Made by a program: the position numbers and the translations under genes. Below are positions 1-8,266 of a stretch of DNA of 64,000 nucleotides, piece by piece. The notes below the pieces were generated by a model. It was not told the DNA's origin, made no database searches, and saw only the letters and a list, made by a program, of their open reading frames with translations. This DNA is from Rhodobacter sp. NTK016B (GTDB lineage Bacteria; Pseudomonadota; Alphaproteobacteria; Rhodobacterales; Rhodobacteraceae), in assembly GCF_017303295.1 (NCBI RefSeq), contig NZ_JAFKOK010000010.1, forward strand, positions 1 to 64,000, given 5' to 3'. Within the stretch, counting starts at the first letter, position 1; each line of letters opens with the position of its first letter.

Positions 1-4
1 CTCA

Positions 5-86
5 CCCCCGGGATATTTCCGGAACAAAGATGCGCGGTTAACAAAAGCCTGCCGCGCCATCTTTGTTCCCCAAATATCCCAGGGGG
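5..86. repeat. Family A repeat, inverted pair forming a long hairpin
   Basis: Two copies of the family A core face each other at 5-32 (CCCCGGGATATTTCCGG then AACAAAGATG) and 58-86 (CATCTTTGTTCC then CCAAATATCCCAGGGGG). An inner CGCGG/CCGCG pair extends the foldback. A GC hairpin (GGGGGA/TCCCCC) follows at about 92-106. The element lies just past the end of the NUDIX pseudogene. The pairing is seen directly. A role as a bidirectional transcript end is inferred from the same arrangement at other gene ends in this window. Confidence 0.75.
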
Positions 87-143
87 TCCGGGGGAGGATC
101 CCCCGACTTCGGGACCAACAGACACCAAAGCACGCCCGGGCGG

Positions 144-645
144 TCAGGGCGCGAGCAGTTTCAGGGGATCGTAACCGATCCCGCCATGGCCGAAGACCGT
201 TTCAGGTAGCGTTTCGGGCTTGAAGCGCCGGTCCCGGAGTTCCGCTTGGGTCACCCGGCGCTGGCGATTGACCACGCCCTCGGTATCCATCCACGTGCCC
301 TTCGGCATCGCCAGCACAGTTGCGCGGAAACAGATGTCGATCTGATCGACAGCGCGTGCGGGATCGTGGAACTCGTTGACGAGGCAAGTTGACGAGGCAA
401 GGAGCGCCCACGCGGATGGCGATGCCGGTTTCCTAAGGCACCTCGCGGATCAGGGTCCCGGTCCCCGAGGCCCCGGGTTCGGCGCCGCCGCCCGGGGCGC
501 ACCACAAGTCGCTTTGATCCCCCGGATAGGCGTTCACGATCAGCAGACGCCCCGCGCGCAGGATCAGCGCGCGCACAGCCAGCCGGATCGGTCTTGTCCC
601 TCGCGTCATCGTGTCCCCGTCCCGCCCCATGTCACCCCTCGTCAC
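144..645 (-). pseudogene. NUDIX hydrolase, broken by a nonsense codon and a 13-bp tandem duplication
   Basis: The minus strand reads as a NUDIX hydrolase: an N-terminal beta strand RLAVRALILRAGRLLIVNAY, then a Nudix-box start GGGAEPG...LIREV. The next codon pair is CCT-TAG, where the family has an Arg/Glu pair (REETG), so a stop at 433-435 cuts the frame. Sixteen codons on, the 13-mer TTGACGAGGCAAG occurs twice in tandem (376-388 and 389-401) and shifts the frame. Removing one copy restores a continuous reading through DQIDICFRATVL to the natural stop at 144-146. The first start (645) or the in-frame Met 12 codons later (609) would be used. Two independent lesions argue for a real pseudogene; a sequencing artefact could explain the duplication but less easily both. 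Confidence 0.82.
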
Positions 646-682
646 TCTCGTGCATCGCTGCGCGGCGGCCTATAGTCGCGCC

Positions 683-1426
683 ATGCGACAGCTTATTGTG
701 ATCCTGTTCCTTGCCCTGCCCCTGCCCGCGCGCGCCGATTGCGTGGTGCTTCTGCACGGGCTGGCACGCTCTGAGGCCTCGATGCTGATCCTGCAGCAGG
801 TGCTGGCCTATCACGGCTACCGCGTCATCAACGAGACCTATCCCTCGGATGACGCGCCGATCGCCGAGCTGGTGGGCTATGTCGGGCGCTCGGCGCGGCA
901 ATGCGGGATGGAGCGGATGCATTTCGTCACCCATTCGCTGGGCGGCATTCTGGTGCGCGCGTGGCTGGCGCAGGGGCATCCGCCCAATCTGGGACGGGTG
1001 GTGATGCTGGCCCCGCCCAACCATGGCAGCGAGATCGTCGATGCGATCCGCTCGAACGAGTTTCTCGACGAGGTTGCGACCTTCCTCAACGGCCCCGCGA
1101 CGGTCCAGCTGGGCACGGGCGCCGATTCTGTCCCCAACCAGCTGCCGCCCGTCGATTTCGAGCTGGGCGTGATCGCGGGAGATGTGCCGATCAACCCGTT
1201 CGGGGCGGCAATGATCGGCGCGCGGTCGGACGGCACGGTCTCGGTCGCCAGCACGATGGTAGAAGGGATGCGCGATCACGTCACGGTTAATGCCTCGCAT
1301 ACGCTGATCATGATGAATCCGCTCGCCATGGCCGAGGTGCTTGAATTCCTGCGCAACGGCGTGTTCGATCACGGCATCACGCTGGGGGCGGCCTTTCGCA
1401 AGCTGGCACAGCGCGAACCCGCCTGA
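683..1426 (+). CDS. Secreted alpha/beta-hydrolase (lipase/esterase-like)
   Basis: A 247-residue protein that starts with a short signal peptide (MRQLIVILFLALPLPARA) and so is probably exported to the periplasm. The alpha/beta-hydrolase fold shows as the oxyanion motif VLLHGLARSE near residues 22-31 and the nucleophile elbow THSLGG, in which Ser is the expected catalytic residue. NHGSEIV and a late TVNASHTLIM His are consistent with a PGAP1/lipase-type serine hydrolase. The start at 683 was chosen over an in-frame upstream Met at 611 because it begins exactly at the signal peptide. The substrate cannot be told. It is followed 40 bp later by the sulfotransferase-like gene on the same strand. 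Confidence 0.85.
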   Translation: MRQLIVILFLALPLPARADCVVLLHGLARSEASMLILQQVLAYHGYRVINETYPSDDAPIAELVGYVGRSARQCGMERMHFVTHSLGGILVRAWLAQGHPPNLGRVVMLAPPNHGSEIVDAIRSNEFLDEVATFLNGPATVQLGTGADSVPNQLPPVDFELGVIAGDVPINPFGAAMIGARSDGTVSVASTMVEGMRDHVTVNASHTLIMMNPLAMAEVLEFLRNGVFDHGITLGAAFRKLAQREPA

Positions 1427-1466
1427 GCGGGGGTTTACCGGGATCATCGGTCGGGGAAGGAACAGC

Positions 1467-2183
1467 ATGACGATCCGCATCGCGATGTGGTCCGGGCCGC
1501 GCAACCTGTCGACGGCAATGATGTATGCCTTCGCCGCGCGGGGCGATTGCACCGTCAGTGACGAGCCGTTCTACGCCGCCTATCTGGCGCGGACCGGGCT
1601 TGAGCACCCGATGTGCGCAGCGGTGATGGCAAGCCAACCGCAGGAGGCGGTGCAAGTCTCGCAGGATTTGCAGGCCGATACCGATCAGCCGCTCTGGTAT
1701 CAGAAGCACATGACCCAGCACATGCTGGACGGCGTGCCGCTCGACTGGATGGCCACCTGCCGCCACGCGTTCCTGATCCGCCACCCGGCGCGGGTCGTGG
1801 CGTCCTATCTGCAAAAGCGCGAGCGCCCCGATCTGGCCGAACTGGGGTTCCAGCGGCAGGTCGAACTGTTCGACCGCGTGGCGCAGCAGGCGGGCACAGC
1901 GCCGCCGGTGCTGGATTCGACCGCGCTCAGGGCCGATCCCGAGGCCAAGCTGCGCGCGCTCTGCACCGCGCTGGGGATCGGCTGGCGCGCGAATATGTTG
2001 CACTGGCCCGCCGGGCCGAAACCCTATGACGGGGTCTGGGCCGCGCATTGGTACAACGCCGTCCACCGCTCGACCGGGTTCGAGGTCGCCGAGGGGCCGC
2101 TGCCGCAACTCGATGATTGGGGCGCGCGGTTGGCCGAGGCGGCCCTGCCCGCCTATCGGGCGATGGCCGCCCACGCGCTCTAG
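1467..2183 (+). CDS. Sulfotransferase-family protein
   Basis: A 238-residue cytosolic protein. The N-terminus IAMWSGPRNLSTAMMYAF is the phosphate-binding loop typical of PAPS-dependent sulfotransferases (5'-PSB loop: SGPRNLST). RHAFLIRHPARVVASYL matches the 3'-phosphate-binding strand/helix of the same fold (a conserved R..P....S). A Shine-Dalgarno stretch GGGAAGG at 1454-1460 supports the ATG at 1467 rather than the longer in-frame upstream opening. This subfamily is often labelled branched-chain aminotransferase-like in databases, but nothing here is PLP-dependent. Acceptor and physiological role are unknown. Confidence 0.8.
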   Translation: MTIRIAMWSGPRNLSTAMMYAFAARGDCTVSDEPFYAAYLARTGLEHPMCAAVMASQPQEAVQVSQDLQADTDQPLWYQKHMTQHMLDGVPLDWMATCRHAFLIRHPARVVASYLQKRERPDLAELGFQRQVELFDRVAQQAGTAPPVLDSTALRADPEAKLRALCTALGIGWRANMLHWPAGPKPYDGVWAAHWYNAVHRSTGFEVAEGPLPQLDDWGARLAEAALPAYRAMAAHAL

Positions 2184-2224
2184 CCGCCCTCGCCTAACGC
2201 GCGGCTTCGTGGCAGGATGGCGTC

Positions 2225-3106
2225 ATGCGTGATGCCTTTCCGGACCAGCTCGACCGCATCGTCTCTGCCCTGCCCTTGCGCGCGGCGGGGTTCATCGTGA
2301 CGCTCTATGGCGACGCGGTGGTGCCGAGGGGTGGCGAGGTCTGGATCGGCACGATCATCGAAACCTGCGCCATGGTCGGGATTTCCGAAACGCTGGTGCG
2401 CACCGCCGTCTCGCGGCTGGTCGCGGCCGGGCAGCTTGAGGGCTGGCGGCGCGGTCGGCGCAGTTTCTACCGTCTGAGCGACGCCGCGCGGGCCGAGTTC
2501 GACGCAGCGTCGCGCCTGATCTACGGCCCGCCCGAGCCGTGGTCGTGGCGTTTCATCCATCTGCCCGAGGGCGAGGCCGAAACCCGGATGGTTCAGCTTG
2601 AGCGGCAGGGTTATGCGCGGCTGAAGCCGACACTGGCGGTCGGGCCCGCGCGCGGCGCGCCGCCCAAGGGCCTGCTGAGTTTCGACGCCGTTCCCACAAG
2701 CGCCGAACCGCTGCTGGCCGATTTCGCCGCGCAAGCCTGGGATCTGCCCCCCCATGCTGCCGCCTATCGCACGCTGATCGGCCATTTCGCGCCGCTCGAA
2801 ACCGGCGAGCCCGGCGACGGGGCGCAGGCGCTCACCGCGCGACTGCTTCTGGTCCATGGCTGGCGCCACGCGCTGTTGCGCGACCCGCGCCTGCCGCCCG
2901 AGGCCTTGCCCGCCGATTGGCCCGGCCATGCCGCGCGGGCGCTGTTCCACCGGCTCTACGCCGCGCTCACGCCGCTGGCTGATTCGCACATCGGGCATCG
3001 CTTCGAGGGCGCGCAGGGATTGCTGCCAACCGCAGCCGGACCCCGGCCCGGCGCAAAGATCGAAGCGGGTCAAAGACTTGGCGGCGAGGTACGCCGCACC
3101 GGCTGA
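2225..3106 (+). CDS. paaX: PaaX-family transcriptional repressor of phenylacetate catabolism
   Basis: A 293-residue regulator with an N-terminal winged helix (about residues 15-85: WIGTIIETCAMVGISETLVR then TAVSRLVAAGQLEGWRRGRR). The PaaX central and C-terminal domains follow (RLIYGPPEPWSWRFIHLP, RDPRLPPEALPADWPG). PaaX proteins repress paa operons and release DNA when phenylacetyl-CoA binds; that is family knowledge. The gene sits 90 bp upstream of paaJ on the same strand, and the operator-like repeats lie in that gap. Length is close to the family norm of about 300. It could be transcribed on its own or read through into the operon. Confidence 0.93.
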   Translation: MRDAFPDQLDRIVSALPLRAAGFIVTLYGDAVVPRGGEVWIGTIIETCAMVGISETLVRTAVSRLVAAGQLEGWRRGRRSFYRLSDAARAEFDAASRLIYGPPEPWSWRFIHLPEGEAETRMVQLERQGYARLKPTLAVGPARGAPPKGLLSFDAVPTSAEPLLADFAAQAWDLPPHAAAYRTLIGHFAPLETGEPGDGAQALTARLLLVHGWRHALLRDPRLPPEALPADWPGHAARALFHRLYAALTPLADSHIGHRFEGAQGLLPTAAGPRPGAKIEAGQRLGGEVRRTG

Positions 3107-3108
3107 TA

Positions 3109-3147
3109 TGTCACAAGACGACAGAGAAAACGAATTGATTTGTGACA
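3109..3147 (+). promoter_or_regulatory. Inverted repeat in the paa promoter (candidate PaaX or other operator)
   Basis: TGTCACAA (3109-3116) and TTGTGACA (3140-3147) form a perfect 8-bp inverted repeat separated by 23 bp. The right half-site overlaps the end of the -35 box and the spacer of the promoter in front of paaJ. Centre-to-centre spacing is 31 bp, about three helical turns, so both arms face the same side of DNA. Which protein binds is inference; PaaX is the nearest candidate. Confidence 0.6.
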
Positions 3148-3163
3148 CGTCAGCGCCTATACA
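3135..3163 (+). promoter_or_regulatory. Sigma-70-type promoter of the paa operon
   Basis: TTGATT (3135-3140) and TATACA (3158-3163) are separated by exactly 17 bp and lie 34 bp upstream of the paaJ start codon. Transcription would begin near 3170. Both hexamers are good matches to the housekeeping consensus, and the position between paaX and paaJ fits the operon structure. Confidence 0.7.
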
Positions 3164-3164
3164 G

Positions 3165-3178
3165 TGACCGAACGGTCA
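3165..3178 (+). promoter_or_regulatory. TetR-type palindrome over the paa transcription start
   Basis: TGACCGAACGGTCA has perfect 6-bp arms around a central AA and lies directly after the -10 box, where a bound repressor would block initiation. The ACCG-NN-CGGT core resembles the motif used by the TetR-family phenylacetate regulator PaaR in other phyla. No tetR gene is in this window, so the binding protein would be encoded elsewhere. Confidence 0.55.
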
Positions 3179-3196
3179 GCCATTAGGGAGGAGCTG

Positions 3197-4402
3197 ATGT
3201 CCGAGGCTTTCATCTGCGATGCGGTCCGCACGCCGATCGGGCGCTATGGTGGCGCGCTGTCGGCGGTTCGCGCCGACGATCTGGCTGCCGCCCCCCTCAA
3301 AGCGCTGATCGACCGCCATTCCGGCATGGACTGGTCGGCCATCGACGACGTGATCTATGGCTGCGCCAATCAGGCGGGCGAAGACAATCGCAACGTCGCG
3401 CGCATGGCGGTGCTGCTGGCGGGCCTGCCGGTTTCGGTGCCCGGCACCACGATCAACCGGCTCTGCGGCTCTGGCATGGACGCGGTGGGTCAGGCGGCCC
3501 GCGCGATCCGGGCGGGCGATGCCGACATGATGCTGGCCGGCGGCGTGGAAAGCATGTCGCGCGCGCCTTTCGTCATGCCCAAGGCCGACGCCGCCTTCAG
3601 CCGCGCCAATGCCGTCTATGACACCACGATCGGCTGGCGCTTCGTCAACAAGGCGATGGAAAAGGCGTACGGCACCCATTCGATGCCGCAGACCGCCGAC
3701 AACGTCGCCGCCGACTGGGGCATCAGCCGCGAGGATCAGGATGCCTTCGCGCTGCGCTCGCAGCAGGCCTGGGCCAAGGCACAGGCGGCGGGTCTTTTTG
3801 CCGATGAAATCGCGCCGGTGACGATCCCGCAGCGCAAGGGCGATCCCCGGGTCGTCGATACCGACGAACATCCCCGCCCCGACGTGACGCCCGAACAACT
3901 GGCAAAGCTGCGCGGCGTGAACGGCGCCGACCTGACGGTGACGGCGGGCAATGCCTCTGGCGTCAATGACGGGGCTGCGGCGACGATCATCGCCTCGGAA
4001 GCCGCCGCCCGCGCGCAGGGCCTGACCCCGCGTGCGCGGATCGTCGGCATGGCCGCCGCCGGGGTCGAACCCCGCGTGATGGGCGTGGGCCCGGTGCCCG
4101 CCGTGCGCAAGCTGATGGAACGCACCGGCCTGAGCCTTGATCAGATGGACGTGATCGAGCTGAACGAGGCCTTCGCCGCCCAAGGGCTGGCGGTCTTGCG
4201 CGATCTGGGGATCGAAGATGCGGATCCCCGCGTTAACCCTCAGGGCGGCGCGATCGCGCTGGGCCATCCGCTGGGCATGTCAGGCGCGCGGCTTGTGGGC
4301 ACGGCGATGTGGCAGTTGCAACGCAATGGCGGGCGGTACGCCCTGTGTACGATGTGCGTCGGTGTCGGTCAGGGCATCGCGCTGGTTATGGAACGCGTTT
4401 GA
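3197..4402 (+). CDS. paaJ: 3-oxoadipyl-CoA/3-oxo-5,6-dehydrosuberyl-CoA thiolase
   Basis: A 401-residue thiolase. The acylated cysteine is C90 in [28 protein letters not shown] (active-site His) and [10 protein letters not shown] (second Cys) follow in the usual order. The [17 protein letters not shown] region matches PaaJ/PcaF thiolases, which cleave 3-oxo-5,6-dehydrosuberyl-CoA and 3-oxoadipyl-CoA at the end of phenylacetate degradation. The start at 3197 is fixed by a strong Shine-Dalgarno AGGGAGGAG (3185-3193). It is the first gene after the promoter, ahead of paaA, an unusual leading position. A PcaF role in the beta-ketoadipate pathway is possible as well. Confidence 0.93.
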   Translation: MSEAFICDAVRTPIGRYGGALSAVRADDLAAAPLKALIDRHSGMDWSAIDDVIYGCANQAGEDNRNVARMAVLLAGLPVSVPGTTINRLCGSGMDAVGQAARAIRAGDADMMLAGGVESMSRAPFVMPKADAAFSRANAVYDTTIGWRFVNKAMEKAYGTHSMPQTADNVAADWGISREDQDAFALRSQQAWAKAQAAGLFADEIAPVTIPQRKGDPRVVDTDEHPRPDVTPEQLAKLRGVNGADLTVTAGNASGVNDGAAATIIASEAAARAQGLTPRARIVGMAAAGVEPRVMGVGPVPAVRKLMERTGLSLDQMDVIELNEAFAAQGLAVLRDLGIEDADPRVNPQGGAIALGHPLGMSGARLVGTAMWQLQRNGGRYALCTMCVGVGQGIALVMERV

Positions 4403-4410
4403 TCCACACC

Positions 4411-4426
4411 CCCGGTTGAGACCGGG
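4411..4426 (+). other. Short hairpin between paaJ and paaA
   Basis: CCCGGT-TGAG-ACCGGG is a perfect 6-bp stem with a 4-nt loop, 34 bp before the paaA start. No U-tract follows, so it is more likely an RNA-processing or stability element, or a weak attenuator between thiolase and epoxidase genes, than a full terminator. Confidence 0.45.
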
Positions 4427-4460
4427 CCGGAGTCAAAGGCCAAAAGCAAAGGAAAGACCC

Positions 4461-5438
4461 ATGTATGCACAAATGGTGAAGTCCGAAGCCACCGATGAAG
4501 ATCCCGCGAAACTCGCCGCCTTTCAGGCGCGTATCGATGCGGGGGAACGGATCGAGCCCAAGGACTGGATGCCCGAAGGCTATCGCAAGACGCTGATCCG
4601 CCAGATCGGCCAGCACGCGCATTCGGAAATCGTGGGCCAGCTGCCCGAAGGCAACTGGATCACCCGCGCGCCCACGCTGGAACGCAAGGCGATCCTGCTG
4701 GCCAAGGTGCAGGACGAGGCGGGCCATGGTCTGTATCTGTATTGCGCGGCGGAAACGCTGGGGATCTCGCGCGACGAGCTGACCGAGCAATTGCTGTCGG
4801 GGAAGATGAAGTATTCCTCGATCTTCAACTATCCCACGCTCAGCTGGGCCGATATCGGCGCGGTGGGCTGGCTGGTCGATGGCGCGGCGATCATGAATCA
4901 GGTGCCGCTGCAGCGGACCTCGTTCGGACCCTATAGCCGGGCGATGATCCGGATCTGCAAGGAAGAGAGCTTTCACCAGCGGCAGGGCTACGACCTGATC
5001 CGCAAGATGGCCGAAGGCACGCCCGAGCAGAAGGCGATGGCGCAGGATGCGCTGAACCGCTTCTGGTATCCGTCGCTGATGATGTTCGGCCCGTCGGACA
5101 AGGATTCGGTGCACTCGACCCAGTCGATGGCGTGGAAGATCAAGATCAACACCAATGACGAGCTGCGCCAGAAATTCGTCGACCAGACGGTGCCGCAGGC
5201 CGAGTTCCTGGGCCTGACGATCCCCGACGAGCACCTGAAATGGAACGAGGACAAGGGCGGCTACGATTTCTCCGAGCCGGACTGGAACGAGTTCTACGAG
5301 GTCCTCAAGGGCAACGGCCCGTGCAATGCCGACCGGATGGAAGCCCGCACCCGCGCCTGGCGCGACGGGGAATGGGTCCGCGACGGGTTGATGGCGCATG
5401 CGCGCAAACAGACATCGCGCCGGGTGGCCGCGGAGTAA
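4461..5438 (+). CDS. paaA: 1,2-phenylacetyl-CoA epoxidase, catalytic subunit PaaA
   Basis: A 325-residue ferritin-like diiron protein, the oxygenase subunit that converts phenylacetyl-CoA to its 1,2-epoxide. Diiron ligands are visible as E56 ([10 protein letters not shown]), E86-x-x-H89 (QDEAGHG) and E169-x-x-H172 (EESFHQRQ). Length agrees with the usual 310-330. The ATG at 4461 follows AAGGAAAG and was chosen over longer in-frame openings that overlap paaJ. PaaA pairs with PaaC and is reduced by PaaE. The next gene, paaB, is separated by a family B repeat. Confidence 0.97.
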   Translation: MYAQMVKSEATDEDPAKLAAFQARIDAGERIEPKDWMPEGYRKTLIRQIGQHAHSEIVGQLPEGNWITRAPTLERKAILLAKVQDEAGHGLYLYCAAETLGISRDELTEQLLSGKMKYSSIFNYPTLSWADIGAVGWLVDGAAIMNQVPLQRTSFGPYSRAMIRICKEESFHQRQGYDLIRKMAEGTPEQKAMAQDALNRFWYPSLMMFGPSDKDSVHSTQSMAWKIKINTNDELRQKFVDQTVPQAEFLGLTIPDEHLKWNEDKGGYDFSEPDWNEFYEVLKGNGPCNADRMEARTRAWRDGEWVRDGLMAHARKQTSRRVAAE

Positions 5439-5460
5439 GCGGGGGTTTCGCACCCCCGCA

Positions 5461-5493
5461 CCCCCGCGGAGTATTTCACGCAGAATGAAAGGG
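5461..5493 (+). repeat. Family B repeat inside the paa operon
   Basis: CCCCCGCGGAGTATTT then CACGCAGAATGAAAGGG matches the family B core. It fills the short paaA-paaB gap. Its terminal AAAGGG lies 8 nt before the paaB ATG, the right distance for a ribosome-binding site, so the repeat appears to supply the Shine-Dalgarno sequence of paaB. Confidence 0.7.
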
Positions 5494-5501
5494 CTTTAGC
5501 C

Positions 5502-5786
5502 ATGTCCAGCGAATGGCCGCTTTGGGAAGTCTTCATCCGGGGTCAGCACGGCCTCAACCACCGTCACGTCGGCAGCCTGCACGCGCCTGATGCCGAGCTG
5601 GCGATCCGCCATGCGCGCGACGTTTATACGCGGCGCAACGAGGGGGTCTCGATCTGGGTCGTGCCCTCGGCGCAGATCACCGCCTCGGCGCCGTCCGAGA
5701 AGGGGCCGCTGTTCGAGCCGGCGAATGACAAGGTCTACCGCCACCCCACCTTTTACGACATTCCCGATGAAGTGGGGCATATGTGA
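5502..5786 (+). CDS. paaB: 1,2-phenylacetyl-CoA epoxidase subunit PaaB
   Basis: A 94-residue protein with the full-length PaaB fold: WPLWEVFIRGQHGLNHRHVG at the N-terminus, the paired LHAPDAELAIRHARDVY strand/helix and the C-terminal YRHPTFYDIPDEVGHM. PaaB is a small non-catalytic subunit needed for assembly of the PaaABCE complex. Its stop codon shares one base with the paaC start (TGATG at 5784-5788), so the two are probably translationally coupled. The upstream ribosome-binding site lies in the repeat element. Confidence 0.96.
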   Translation: MSSEWPLWEVFIRGQHGLNHRHVGSLHAPDAELAIRHARDVYTRRNEGVSIWVVPSAQITASAPSEKGPLFEPANDKVYRHPTFYDIPDEVGHM

Positions 5787-6634
5787 TGGCCCCCTCATTG
5801 TCTGACGTCATGACGCCCGATGCCGCCGCCCTCGCGGCCGCGCAAAAGGGTGAGGGGCGCGCGCCGCTGAAAGCGGGCTCGCCCGAGCACGACCTGTTCA
5901 CCGGCCTGACAAGACTGGGCGATAACTGCCTGATTCTGGGACATCGCGTTTCGGAATGGTGCGGTCATGCGCCGGTCTTGGAAGAGGATATCGCGCTGGC
6001 CAATATGGCGCTGGACCTGATCGGCCAGACGCAGCTCTGGCTGGGTCTGGCGGGCGAGGTCGAGGGGCGCGGGCGCGATGCCGACGCGCTGGCCTTCCGC
6101 CGCGACGGATGGGACTTTCACAACATCCTGCTGGTCGAGCGGCCGAATGGCGATTTCGGCCAGACCCTTATGCGGCAATTCCTGTTCGATGCCTGGCACG
6201 CGCCGATGCTGAAGGCGCTGGAAGGCTCGTCGGACGACCGCATCGCCGCCATCGCGCAGAAGGCGGGCAAGGAAGTGGCCTATCACATCGAGCGCTCCGC
6301 CGATCTGGTCATCCGGCTGGGCGACGGTACCGAGGAAAGCCACGCGCGGATGCAGGCGGCGCTGGAGGCGTTGTGGGGCTATGCGGGCGAGGCCTTTATC
6401 GCCGACGCGGTCGACACACGGCTGGCCGAGGCCGGACTGATGCCGGCGCCCGAAAGCCTGCGCGCGACTTTCGATGAGACCGTCAACGCGGTCTTTGCCG
6501 AGGCCGCTCTGACCCGGCCCGAGAGCGATTTCGCGCATAAGGGCGGCAAGCAGGGGCGGCATAGCGAGCATATGGGCCATCTGCTGACCGACATGCAGTG
6601 GCTGCAGCGCGCCTATCCGGATGCCAAGTGGTGA
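5786..6634 (+). CDS. paaC: 1,2-phenylacetyl-CoA epoxidase, structural subunit PaaC
   Basis: A 282-residue PaaA/PaaC-family protein. It keeps the helical ferritin-like scaffold (LANMALDLIGQTQLWL, RQFLFDAWHAPML, KEVAYHIERSADLVIRLGDG) but lacks a clean pair of ExxH motifs, as expected for the non-catalytic PaaC that binds PaaA. It ends with HSEHMGHLLTDMQWLQRAYP, typical of the family. The start is the ATG at 5786 overlapping the paaB stop; a GTG three bases earlier is also in frame. The N-terminus is about 30 residues longer than in E. coli PaaC. It overlaps paaD by four bases. Confidence 0.94.
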   Translation: MAPSLSDVMTPDAAALAAAQKGEGRAPLKAGSPEHDLFTGLTRLGDNCLILGHRVSEWCGHAPVLEEDIALANMALDLIGQTQLWLGLAGEVEGRGRDADALAFRRDGWDFHNILLVERPNGDFGQTLMRQFLFDAWHAPMLKALEGSSDDRIAAIAQKAGKEVAYHIERSADLVIRLGDGTEESHARMQAALEALWGYAGEAFIADAVDTRLAEAGLMPAPESLRATFDETVNAVFAEAALTRPESDFAHKGGKQGRHSEHMGHLLTDMQWLQRAYPDAKW

Positions 6635-7143
6635 GACCCGCGCTGGAACAGGTCTGGGACTGGCTGGGCGAGGTGCCCGACCCGGAAATCCCGGTGATCT
6701 CGCTCACCGATCTGGGCATCATCCGCGATGTCGCGTGGGACGATGACACGCTGGTGGTGACCGTGACGCCCACCTATTCGGGTTGCCCGGCCACCAGTGT
6801 GATCAATTTCGAGATCGAGAAGAAACTGCGCGACGAAGGGGTCGGCCAGTTGCGGCTTGAGCGGCAACTGACCCCGCCCTGGACCACCGACTGGATCAAG
6901 CCGCAAGCCCGCGAGGCGCTGAAGGCTTACGGCATTGCGCCCCCAATCGACGGCACCGCCGCCGATGGCGTGCTGGCGGGGCGGATCAGCCGGTTGAGCG
7001 GGCAGAGCAATCTGGCCGTCGAATGTCCGCGCTGCGGATCGACCAAGACCGAAAAGGTCAGCCAGTTCGGATCGACCCCCTGCAAGGCGGCCTATCGCTG
7101 CACCGACTGCCTTGAGCCCTTCGATTATTTCAAATGCATCTGA
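6631..7143 (+). CDS. paaD: Phenylacetate-CoA oxygenase assembly protein PaaD
   Basis: A 170-residue SUF-like (MIP18/DUF59) protein: VPDPEIPVISLTDLGIIRDV at the N-terminus and TPTYSGCPATSVI with its conserved Cys in the middle. A C-terminal zinc ribbon has C132/C135 and C157/C160. PaaD is thought to mature metal or Fe-S centres of the epoxidase. I place the start at GTG 6631, which overlaps the paaC stop as GTGA; a second GTG directly before it at 6628 is an alternative. A longer in-frame opening at 6598 lies inside paaC and is unlikely. Confidence 0.93.
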   Translation: MRPALEQVWDWLGEVPDPEIPVISLTDLGIIRDVAWDDDTLVVTVTPTYSGCPATSVINFEIEKKLRDEGVGQLRLERQLTPPWTTDWIKPQAREALKAYGIAPPIDGTAADGVLAGRISRLSGQSNLAVECPRCGSTKTEKVSQFGSTPCKAAYRCTDCLEPFDYFKCI

Positions 7144-7153
7144 GGTTTTGGAC

Positions 7154-8227
7154 ATGGCGCGTTTCCTGCCCCTCGACGTGATCGACGTTAAGAAAGACAC
7201 CCGCGACGCGGTGGTCGTCACCCTGCGCCCGCGGCCCGAAGATGCCGAGCGCTTCGCCTTCATTCAGGGTCAGTACCTGACCTTTCGCCGCGATTTCGAC
7301 GGCGAGGAGCTGCGGCGGTCCTATTCGATCTGCGCGGGCCTCGATGAGGGGCTGTTGAAGGTCGGCATCAAGCGCGTCGACGGCGGCGCCTTCAGCACCT
7401 GGGCCAACGAGAATCTCGCGCCCGGCGAGACGCTGGAAGCCATGCCGCCGATGGGGAATTTCCACACCGTTCTGGAACCTTCGGCCGGGCGCCATTATCT
7501 GGGCTTCGCGGGCGGATCGGGGATCACGCCGGTGCTGTCGATCCTGAAGACCGTGCTGCAGCGCGAGCCGAAAAGCCGCTTCACGCTGGTCTATGCCAAC
7601 CGCCAGATCAACTCGATCATGTTCCGCGAAGAGCTTGAGGATCTGAAGAACAGCTTCCTCGGGCGGCTGTCGGTGATCCATGTTCTGGAAGCCGAAGGTC
7701 AGGAGATCGAGCTGTTCACGGGCCGCGTCGATGCGGACAAGATGACCGCGTTGTTCACCCATTGGGTCGATCCGAAAACGGTCGATACCGCCTTTATCTG
7801 CGGGCCCGAGCCGATGATGCTGGCCATTGCCGACAGCCTGCGCGCGCATGGCCTGAGCGACGATCAGATCAAGTTCGAGCTGTTCGCCTCCGGACAGCCC
7901 GGCCGCGCCAAGAAAAAGGCCGTAAGCAGCGTCGCCGATACCGGCGAGGCCTGCGAGGCGACCGTCACGCTCGACGGCACCACCCGCACCTTCCGCATGC
8001 CGAAATCGGGCGAGAGCCTGCTCGACGCGGCGCTGGGGGCCGATCTGGACGCGCCCTATGCCTGCAAGGCCGGCGTCTGTTCGACCTGCCGCGCCAAGGT
8101 GCTGGACGGCGAGGTCGAGATGATGACCAACCACGCGCTGGAAGATTACGAGGTCCGGCAGGGCTATGTGCTGACCTGCCAGTGCTACCCGCTCAGCGAC
8201 AACGTCGTCGTGAGCTACGACCAGTAA
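7154..8227 (+). CDS. paaE: 1,2-phenylacetyl-CoA epoxidase reductase PaaE
   Basis: A 357-residue electron-transfer protein. An N-terminal FNR-type FAD domain (RRSYSIC, GGAFSTWANENL) is followed by an NAD(P)H-binding domain (GFAGGSGITPVLSIL, FICGPEPMM). A C-terminal plant-type [2Fe-2S] ferredoxin domain has C304, C309, C312 and C342 in the C-x4-C-x2-C...C pattern. It passes electrons from NADPH to the diiron centre of PaaA. The start lies 10 bp after paaD, behind TGAGG. Length matches the family (about 355). Confidence 0.97.
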   Translation: MARFLPLDVIDVKKDTRDAVVVTLRPRPEDAERFAFIQGQYLTFRRDFDGEELRRSYSICAGLDEGLLKVGIKRVDGGAFSTWANENLAPGETLEAMPPMGNFHTVLEPSAGRHYLGFAGGSGITPVLSILKTVLQREPKSRFTLVYANRQINSIMFREELEDLKNSFLGRLSVIHVLEAEGQEIELFTGRVDADKMTALFTHWVDPKTVDTAFICGPEPMMLAIADSLRAHGLSDDQIKFELFASGQPGRAKKKAVSSVADTGEACEATVTLDGTTRTFRMPKSGESLLDAALGADLDAPYACKAGVCSTCRAKVLDGEVEMMTNHALEDYEVRQGYVLTCQCYPLSDNVVVSYDQ

Positions 8228-8266
8228 CTGCCGCTGCGCCGGACCCTATCGGGGGAGGAGAGACCC

